Positions 56,475 through 64,000 of a stretch of 64,000 nt of DNA are shown here, one piece after another (the stretch's first letter is position 1; every line of letters begins with the position of its first letter). This DNA comes from Plantago ovata (taxonomy: Eukaryota > Streptophyta > Magnoliopsida > Lamiales > Plantaginaceae): positions 35,781,980 through 35,845,979 of the forward strand of contig CM051457.1 of the NCBI GenBank assembly GCA_028274465.1, given 5' to 3'. The notes beneath the pieces were generated by a model that searched no databases, was not told where the DNA came from, and saw nothing but the letters and a program-made list of their open reading frames with translations. The translations under genes were made by a program, and so were the position numbers.

Positions 56475-58847
56475 ATGTCTTTAGGAGATGCTCCCTTGCT
56501 GAAGCTGGAAAATTACGAGAAATGGCGAAACAACATGATGCTACATCTTGAGGCCATTAGTGATGAGATGGTAACCGTCATTAATGATGGACCTATCAAG
56601 ATCACTAAGATTGAAAGGAGTTTCCCTCACAAGACCACTGAAGCTGGGAAGGAAACCATCCTTGGCTAACCATCAGATACTGTTGTGCCAAAACCAAGAG
56701 AGGAATGGACTTCTGACGAAGCTAAGAGATTCCGTCTTGATGGCCAAGCAAGAAACATCATCATCAGATCAACTCCGGATACCATACAGTGCAAACTGTG
56801 GGGTGCTAAGACTGCAAAGGAAGCTTGGAAAATGGTTCAAGATCTTTGTGCTGGATCTGACAAGACCAAGGAAAACAAACTTGAAGTACTTAAATTAAAG
56901 TTTCAAAACTTTAAGCAAGGTGCTAACGAGTCACTGGAAGACTTGGACTTCAGATTCACAACTCTTGTTAGTGAAATGGCAGCGCTGGGTGTTGGAAATC
57001 TTTATTCAGATTCTGAGAAAGTGAAAACTATCATCAGAAGTTTGAATCAAGAATTGATCCACACTCAGAATTTCTATTATAATCAAGGAATGCCTGACAT
57101 TACACCAACAGAGTTGTTCTCTCATCTTGCTACTGTCAATTATGAGACAAAGCAAAGAGAAAATGTGTTTGCTGAAAAATCGCAAAACATTGCTCTTGCT
57201 GCAAAGCCGTCATCTTGTGAAAAGAAGAATGATAAAGAGCCTGCTGATGAAAATGCTTTAGCTGTTAAAAACATGAAGAAGTTCATCAGTAAGGAACTTG
57301 AAAGGCGAAAGGCAAAAGAGAAGCTGAAAAAGCATCTTGGTAACAACTACCATAAGTACAAGAATGATACTAGCTCGTTGAACAAGCAAGCTCAGCAAGC
57401 TACATCATCAGAAGAACCAGCAGTTGGAAATGATCTATGTTTTTACTGCAAAAAGCCTGGACACTTCAAAGCTAATTGTCCTTTGCTGAAAGGCAAATCT
57501 GCTGAAAAGAAGAAGAAGTTCAAAAGAGCTTTCATTGCTGAAGAAAAGAAGAAGCTTCAAGCAAAAATCGATGCATTGTGTATTGATACAAGCTCCGAAG
57601 ACAGTGAGGATGAAAGTTCAGACATCGACGATGAAGAAGCCACTCTAGACGTGGAGATTGGCAAAGAAGTGTGTGGAATAGCTATGGAAGCTTATCCAGA
57701 TGTGTCGAACTACGAATTCTGCCTCATGGCCGGTCAGGTAAATAACTCTACCTCTGACTCAGAATCAGAAAGTGAAGACGAGATTGACCTTGACAAGATT
57801 CAAGGAGAAATCGAAAGATTTGAGAAAACTCTCAGCAAACAACAAGAGAAACTTCAACTTGCTGAAACTCTGACCAAGCAAACTACTGAAAAGTATGTTT
57901 TGCTGAAGGAAGAGACAGAAGAAAAGGATGCTGAAATAAGGCGTCTTAAGAAGTTTATTGCTGAGGCTGCAGAGAAAAATTCTCAAATGGCATTAGAATT
58001 GGAAGAGTATCAGTCCTCAATTCTAAAGTTACTTGTTGAAATCCAAGAGATGAAAAAGATGAAAATCAATTTCAAATCCTATGTGGAAGCAAGTAATACG
58101 CTGACTGAACTAAACTCTTACTTCAGAGATCCATCTCAGAAAGAAGGTTTAGGAGCAACGTGTGAAGGTGATAACGTAGAAATCTTGAGAAAAGATAAAT
58201 CACCTATCTCCTTTGTACGTGCTACTGATAGTAGTCCACCAGTGATCTATCAGTTTGGTCAAACTCAGGTTGCTGAAACATGCAATCAAGTACCTATGAC
58301 CATAAAGCCCGCTGTTGCTACTCAAAGTAACAAGATTTTAAAAGGAAAACAGGTTGCTGAGAAGCAAACTGGAAAGAAAAAGAATGTCGTGAAGCATTCC
58401 GCCAAACAAGTTGCTGAAAAGCAAGTTGTTAAGACTAAAGGCAAGATTACCAAAAGTAATCAGAAGTCCTTTGCTGACAAACCTGAATCAAGTAAGGTTG
58501 CTGAAGCTAAAGCTCAGCATTCTCCGAAAAGAAGACTAGGTTTCAAAACCAAGCAAAGTCAACTCTTTCATGAGTATAAGCAAAATCAGCAAAGATACTT
58601 CAAAGAGATGAAGAAAACCAAGCCTAAGAGTTCTGAAAAGACTCCCAATGCTAGGACTAGAAGGAACCTTGCTAGAAAAGAACTTACTGAAAAGTATGTT
58701 CAGCAAAAAGGTCAACAGAGCAAGACACCACATCAGAAAGTGGATATGACCAGCACGAGTCAAAAGTCTTTCAGCTCAAATCCTCCTAGTTCCTCAGCAA
58801 GTAGAAAACAAGTCAAAGTTGAAAAACTTCAGACTTGGGTTTTGTAA
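56475..58847 (+). pseudogene. copia gag, copy C (one nonsense codon, then Cassandra insertion)
   Basis: The protein matches copy A gag: MSLGDAPLLKLENYEKW start, zinc knuckle CFYCKKPGHFKANC, acidic segment, MAGQVNNS, coiled coil and basic tail ending KLQTWV. One TAA at 56667-56669 (GAA in copy A) interrupts it after residue 64; beyond that the frame is open to 58842, where the Cassandra LTR adds a stop. All positions that are nonsense in copy A are sense codons here. The candidate donor CAG/GTAAAT is at 57737/57738 and is in phase with pol at 59696. Confidence 0.88.
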
Positions 58848-59614
58848 CGCCCCAGATTTCAGAAGCTTAAAAGGGTTGAGAACGCTACTCATACCAACAA
58901 GGTGCACCTTTCTTTTCGGGAATTCACCTAGAAGAACTTCAGAGTTAAGCGTGCTTGCTCTGGAGCAATTCAAGGATGGGTGACCCACTGAGAAGTTCCC
59001 AGTGCGCGCACGAGTGAGGACAAAGTGCGTGGATTAGAACTCGTGTTGGTCTGTGGGGCCAGCATATCACCCCGGAGAGCGCCCATGAGTAACCACGCCG
59101 GCCGGATTGGTCGGGTCGTTACAAGTGGTATCAGAGCGGAACTATCCGGAACTGCAGGAACTAAGTGCCATACGGGGCAAAGTGCTACACCGTACCGACG
59201 GTGGGAGCCACCTCTTGAGCCCGTAGGGGCCACCTCTAGAATCCTGCACGGATGGTTGGTCTCGGGACAGCGCGCAACGAGGACGTTGCGCAATTTAAGA
59301 GGGGGTGATTGTAACGCCCCAGAAATTCAGAGGCTTAAAGGGGTTGAGAACGCTACTCATGTCAACAAGGTGCATCTTTCTTTTCGGGAATCCACCTAGA
59401 AGAACTTCAAAGTTAAGCGTGCTTGCTCTGGAACAATTCTAGGATGGGTGACCCACTGGGAAGTTCCTGGTGCGCGCACGAGTGAGGACAAAGTGCGCGG
59501 ATTAGAACCTGTGTTGGTCTGTGGGGCCAGCATATCACCCCGGAGAGCGCCCATGAGTAACCTCGCCGGCCCGTTGGGCCGGGTCTCGGCCCATTAATGT
59601 GTCGGGTCGTTACA
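58843..59614 (+). mobile_element. Cassandra-type TRIM retrotransposon
   Basis: Two direct LTRs, 58843-59123 (281 bp) and 59310-59614 (305 bp), both run TGTAACGCCCCAG to GTCGTTACA. Between them are a tRNA-Met primer site (TGGTATCAGAGC at 59126-59137) and a polypurine tract (AAGAGGGGG, from 59298). The 5-bp duplication GGTTT flanks it exactly (58838-58842 and 59615-59619), and the empty site is seen in copy A. Each LTR carries 5S rRNA-like sequence: GAGTTAAGCGTGCTTG (58942) and AGGATGGGTGACC (58973), the A-box and C-box regions, which defines Cassandra. LTR1 lacks about 24 bp present in LTR2. It encodes no protein and depends on other elements for movement. Confidence 0.95.
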
Positions 59615-59695
59615 GGTTTCCACTGGACACATTCTTGAACATGTTAATGGACATCCATCATTGGATAATTAACTTGTTTGCTCTTGATTGTGCAG

Positions 59696-62600
59696 ACTGC
59701 AGCCACGAAGACAAACGATGCAATCTGACACTTTGATAGTGGTTGTGGAAAGCACATGACGGGCAACAAGAATAACCTTATAAACTATAGACGGTGGTCT
59801 AAAGGTCCAACAATAAGGTTTGCTGGTGGAGGCTCCGGATCTACAAAAGGCTATGGTGATGTGAAGTTGGGATGCATAACCATTTCTGGAGTTCTTTATG
59901 TCAAAAATCTTAAGTTTAACCTTTTCAGCATGAGTCAATTTGCTGACAAAGGATACTTCATCGAAATTAAAAGTGATGAATGTAAACTTGTAGATTTTGA
60001 GACTAAAAAGGTTATAATGATTGCAAGAAGATCAGGAGGCTTGTACACCGTTGATTGGTCTTCAGCAAACGTTGAAAAATGCCTTGTCTCAGATCATGAT
60101 TGCCTTGCTGAAAAAGTATGGTTATGGCATAAACGAACAAGTCATCTAAACTTCAAGGCGCTGAATAAGCTGTCTAAAAAGGCACTTGTAGTTGGATTAC
60201 CTAGGGTTACTTTTAAGAAGGATGGTGTTTGCAATGCATGTCAGCAAGGAAAGCAAACCAAATCTTCTTTCAAGAACAAGGCAGTACCGTCAACTACAAA
60301 ACCTTTACAACTCTTACACATGGACTTGTTTGAATCTTCTTCAACAAGCTATGCTGGTAAGAAGTATGGTCTAGTCGTGGTAGATGACTATTCAAGATTT
60401 ACTTGTGTAGTATTTATCAAGCACAAATCTGAAACCAAGACTGAAATACCTAACTTGCTGAGTAAGCTTGAAGTCATGAAAAATGACAAGGTAAAAGTCA
60501 TAAGGACAGACCATGGTACTGAGTTTGTAAACCAGTACATAACTGAATATTGTACCTCAAAAGGTATTCAACATCAGTTATCCTCAGTAAGGACACCACA
60601 GCAAAACGGTGTTGCTGAACGGAAGAATCGTACCCTGAAAGAAGCCGCAAGAACAATGCTTACTGACACTGAAATAAGTGAGCCTTACTGGGTTGAAGCG
60701 ATTAATACCACCTGCTATACTCAGAATAGATGTTTGATTACTAAGGAATACAACAAAACTCCTTATGAATTGTTTGTTGGTAGACCTCCTAACATCACTC
60801 ATCTAAGAGTATTTGGTTGCAAGTGTTTCGTTCTTAACAATGGTAGAGAATACCTAAGAACATTTCAACCAAAGGCAGACGAAGCGATATTTCTTGGCTA
60901 CTCCTTGCACAGTAAAGCTTATAGAGTTTACAACAAAAAGGCACAAAAGATTGAAGAATCTGTGCATGTTGTATTCTACGAAAAGTCACAAGGTGTGCCT
61001 GCTGAAGAAGAAATATCAGAATGTATGAAAAAGCTAATCATACATGAGCAAAGAACTGAATCTGATGCTAGGCAAATTAAATCAATTGAACTAAATTATG
61101 ATTCTGACAATGACTCTCCTCCCCCGAGTCATGACAAGATAAATATAGTTCATGACAAAGAATTTCCAGCAAAAGATGCGGTTGCTCCGGAAGTTGCTGA
61201 AATTACGCAATCTCCAGTGCCTGCTGATGAAATACCTCAATCCAGCAATGCTGAACAAGCAGTTGCTGACGAACAAATCTCAGCAGAAACACAAATTCCC
61301 AGTAGTACTGAACAAGTACATACTGAAGAGTCACATGCTGATGAGCAAACATATCCTGATCCAACAAACAGGAAACCTGTTAATAAATGGATTAGAGATC
61401 ATCCCTCTACGGATATGATTGGCGATATTAATAAACGCCAAGTGACTAGATCCAAAGCTACTCAAGGACTTGCTGAAGAAGCAACTGTCGTAGAAGTAGA
61501 ATCTTTATTCTCTTGCTTTGTTTCAGAAATTGAACCTAAAACCATAGAAGAAGCTTTGAAGCATTCTGAATGGATAAAGGCAATGCAAGAAGAATTGGAT
61601 CAATTTGAAAGAAACAAAGTCTGGAAACTTGTGCCACTTGCTGAAAATAAGAAAGCTATTGGTACAAAGTGGGTGTTCAGAAACAAGCTGAGCGAGTCTG
61701 GTGAAGTAACAAGAAACAAAGCACGCTTAGTTGCTCAAGGTTACTGTCAGACTGAAGGATTGGACTATGATGAGTCTTATACTCCAGTTGCAAGATTGGA
61801 TGCAATTAGGCTTTTCTTGGCCTTTGCTGCTCACAATGACTTCATTGTTTACCAAATGGATGTTAAGAGTGCATTCTTAAATGGTGAACTTGCTGAAGAA
61901 GTCTACCTAGAACAACCCCCTGGCTTTGAACTTCCCTCAGAAATCAAGATGGTATACAAGCTTCAGAAAGCTGTATATGGGCTAAAGCAAGCACCAAGAG
62001 CATGGTATGATACCTTGTCTAAATTCTTGCTGGAAAATGGTTTCAAGAAAGGTGAAGTTGACAAAACTCTTTTTACCATGAACCATGATGGTAAATTAAT
62101 CTTAGTTCAAATTTATGTGGATGACATAATTTTTGGATCTAAGGACAAGCAACTTTGTGATGATTTTGCCAAACTCATGACTAATAAGTTTGAAATGAGT
62201 ATGATGGGAAAATTGAATTACTTCCTAGGCTTGCAAGTCAAGCAACTCAAAGATGGAATATTCATAAATCAAGCAAAGTATGCGAAAGAAATGCTCATAA
62301 AGTTTAGGATCAAAGAGGATGAGAAACCTGAAAAGATCCCTATGAGTGTTGGTACCAAATTGGGCTATACTAAAGAGGACAAAAGTGTTGAAGAACACAA
62401 GTATAGGAAGCTCATTGGTTCCTTGTTGTATCTAACACGGCAAGTAGACCTGACATTCAGTATGATGTTTGTGTGTGTGCAAGATTCCAATCTGATCCAA
62501 GAGAATCACACTACAAAAAGGCAATTAAAATACTGAAATATGTTAAAGGTACAGTCAATGTTGGATTATGGTATCCTAAAGATTTTGGACTTGAATTGGT

Positions 62601-63066
62601 TGGCTATTCTGATGCTGATCATGGTGGATCAACTCTTGATAGAAAAAGTATCTCTGGAACTTGTCAGTTTTTGGGTACTAGATTAATATCATGGTTCAGC
62701 AAGAAGCAAACGTGTGTCGCCAATTCATCTACTGAATGTGAATACATTGCAGCTGGTTGTTGCACAGCTCAAATCCTATGGATTCAGCAACAATTAAGAG
62801 ATTATGGTATTTCTGCAAAGAAAACACCAATCTTTTGTGATAATACAAGTGCTATTGCAATTACGCCAAATCCTAAGTTTCACTCTAGGACCAAGCACAT
62901 TGATATTAGACATCATTTCATTAGAGATCATGTGGAAAAAGGTGATATTGAGGTTGTGAAAGTAGGTACTGAAGATCAGCTTGCTGACATCTTTACCAAG
63001 CCCTTACCGGATAATAGGTTCGCAATGCTAAGGTATAACCTTGGATTGATTGAACTACCTCAATAA
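59696..63066 (+). pseudogene. copia pol, copy C (TGA before protease, frameshift in RT)
   Basis: Here the region deleted from copy A is present, so the complete domain order can be read: protease ([12 protein letters not shown]), integrase ([20 protein letters not shown] in [22 protein letters not shown]), RT ([31 protein letters not shown]) and RNase H (GYSDADHGG, STECEYIA, FCDNTSAI), ending IELPQ at 63066. A TGA at 59726 replaces the tryptophan just before the DSG box. A 2-nt gain near 62440 (ACACGGCAAG for ACAGCAAG) shifts the frame within the RT-RNase H connection; the remainder is open from 62473. Serine to cysteine in the TESEYIA motif is also seen. The pol start follows the same pyrimidine-AG sequence as in copy A. 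Confidence 0.9.
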
Positions 63067-63972
63067 AGGATACACTTGGCAGAATGCTGAAACAGGTATT
63101 CAGCAAGCCAAAGTATTCCTGTCCAAAAGACCAAGTCACTGATTTCTTCTAAGAAATGATAAGTCACAACATGATTGCTAAAACAGGCATTCAGCAAGTA
63201 ATTCCTTCAAAACAGGTATTTGTTAGAAAACTTGACCATTTGCTGAGATAGGCACTTAGTAAAGTGAAAGAACTTAAGAATTGCTGAGACGGGTACTCAG
63301 ACAATCAAAGGATACTGAAATAGGTATTCAAGTATCAAAGGAATTTTCTGAGACGGGAACTCAGAAAAAGAGCAAAAGCTCATCTCTCAGATTTTACCAA
63401 AGGATGTCTCAAGTGCAAAAGAATTTACTGATACGGGAAATCAGAAATGTCTTTTAAACTTAGAAAATATGAGATATCTAAGTAAGGGGGAATTTTCAGC
63501 AAGTATCTAGATTGTTAATTCAAACTCGCTGAAAAGATTCTTGTCTATTTCAGCAAGCAATCTATCCCTTATTACTCGGTAAAATCAATTTGTGACGTTA
63601 GCTGGCACAGATAAACTCGCAATAATCATGACATGAAATTCAATCGTGGCCATTGATTAAAAGGAGTTATTAATCTAACGGCTAACAAAACAAAGAGAGA
63701 GAGTGCTCTGACGGTTTTAGTTAGTGGGCCACTACGCATTCAATGCAAAGGCTCCACTATCTCCAGTGTTTCTCTGTTTTACCCTTGCTGAGAGCTCAAA
63801 TCGATTGAGTTTCTCACACACCAGAAAACACTATATAAAGAAGGAGTTAGAGAAATGACAAAATTCTTTAACTCACATTTTCTTTCTCTGCAATTTCTAG
63901 CCTGAAACTACTGTACCTCCGGTCAAAAAGCAAACTATCTTTTTCGTACAATCTTCTTGCTCTATATAAGAA
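63067..63972 (+). repeat. pol-ORF3 spacer, copy C
   Basis: The same palindromic motif series as in copy A is present (first copy at about 63086), with somewhat better inverted ends in CTGAGACGGGAACTCAG near 63348. The LTR-like TGTTAGGAAACTTG is mutated to TGTTAGAAAACTTG. The segment ends in the ORF3 leader. Confidence 0.8.
63832..63839 (+). promoter_or_regulatory. internal TATA-like box upstream of ORF3, copy C
   Basis: TATATAAA followed by GAAGGAGTTAG (3 nt longer than in A and B), 141 bp before the ORF3 ATG. Confidence 0.5.
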
Positions 63973-64000
63973 ATGGCTCCCAAGAGACAGTATCATCTAA
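63973..64000 (+). pseudogene. copia ORF3 start, copy C (cut by window end)
   Basis: The first codons MAPKRQ are the same as in copies A and B. An extra TA after CAG (GACAGTATCATC against GACAGTCATC) shifts the frame at codon 7, so this copy of ORF3 is probably broken at its start. Only 28 nt are visible. Confidence 0.75.

Larger units (their letters stand above)
54624..64000 (+). mobile_element. copia SIRE/Maximus-like element, copy C (continues past window)
   Basis: A full 5' LTR, consensus primer site, gag, pol, spacer and the first bases of ORF3 are present. The left insertion site is inside a Myb/SANT gene; the 5 bp before the LTR are CTGGA. Damage: TAA in gag (56667), a 772-bp Cassandra insertion at the gag-pol junction, TGA before the protease motif (59726), a 2-nt gain in RT (about 62440) and a 2-nt gain right after the ORF3 start. 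Confidence 0.92.

Noticed and set aside
58931..59005. Genuine 5S rRNA gene
   Set aside because: Only the internal promoter region matches, and it is inside both LTRs of a TRIM; it is not a full 120-nt 5S gene.
58970..59399. ORFs within the Cassandra element
   Set aside because: Cassandra elements are noncoding; the ORFs cross LTR and primer-site sequence.

Overview
The window looks like repeat-dense nuclear DNA from a flowering plant, probably a eudicot. The evidence is entirely from mobile elements: Ty3/gypsy (Tat-like) and Ty1/copia (SIRE/Maximus-like) retrotransposons, a Cassandra-type miniature retrotransposon with 5S rRNA-like LTRs, PIF/Harbinger transposons, a Stowaway MITE, a Mutator-like inverted-repeat element, and LINE and SINE remnants. 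I see no conventional single-copy host gene, no tRNA or rRNA gene and no CRISPR array. A run of exactly 100 N (36182-36281) is a scaffold gap.

Layout. 1-6.9 kb: decayed Tat-type gypsy pol (RT, RNase H, integrase), followed by an antisense, intron-bearing accessory gene. 7.15-7.27 kb: compound microsatellite. 8.29-10.64 kb: inverted-repeat element with a 10-bp target duplication, then a Stowaway MITE, a LINE tail, a SINE-like unit and another long inverted repeat. 16.75-20.98 kb: PIF/Harbinger element with a DDE transposase pseudogene and a Myb/SANT pseudogene. 21-36.2 kb: copia copy A. After the gap, 36.3-44.6 kb: partial copy B. 45.6 kb: 21-bp telomere-like repeats. 46.9-54.6 kb: a second PIF-derived locus, with an open HARBI1-like gene that has lost two catalytic residues and three tandem Myb/SANT-like genes; the third is cut by copia copy C (54.6 kb to the window end). 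Copy C itself carries a Cassandra element.

The most interesting biology is in the copia family. Besides gag and pol it has a very long third ORF (about 1,760 codons) behind its own conserved TATA-like box. That ORF contains three successive 75/72/75-nt segments that look like phase-0 GT-AG introns. Gag and pol sit in different frames in both copies, with a strong 3' splice-site-like sequence at the junction, so splicing may govern Gag versus Gag-Pol. Second is the PIF locus, where an open transposase-derived gene without the DDE triad lies beside Myb/SANT genes, a pairing that recalls domesticated PIF/Harbinger two-protein systems. These are inferences from sequence; transcript data would decide them.

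Copies A, B and C each carry frame breaks. Copy A's pol is also missing 310 bp of reverse transcriptase, so none of the three looks able to move by itself as sequenced.
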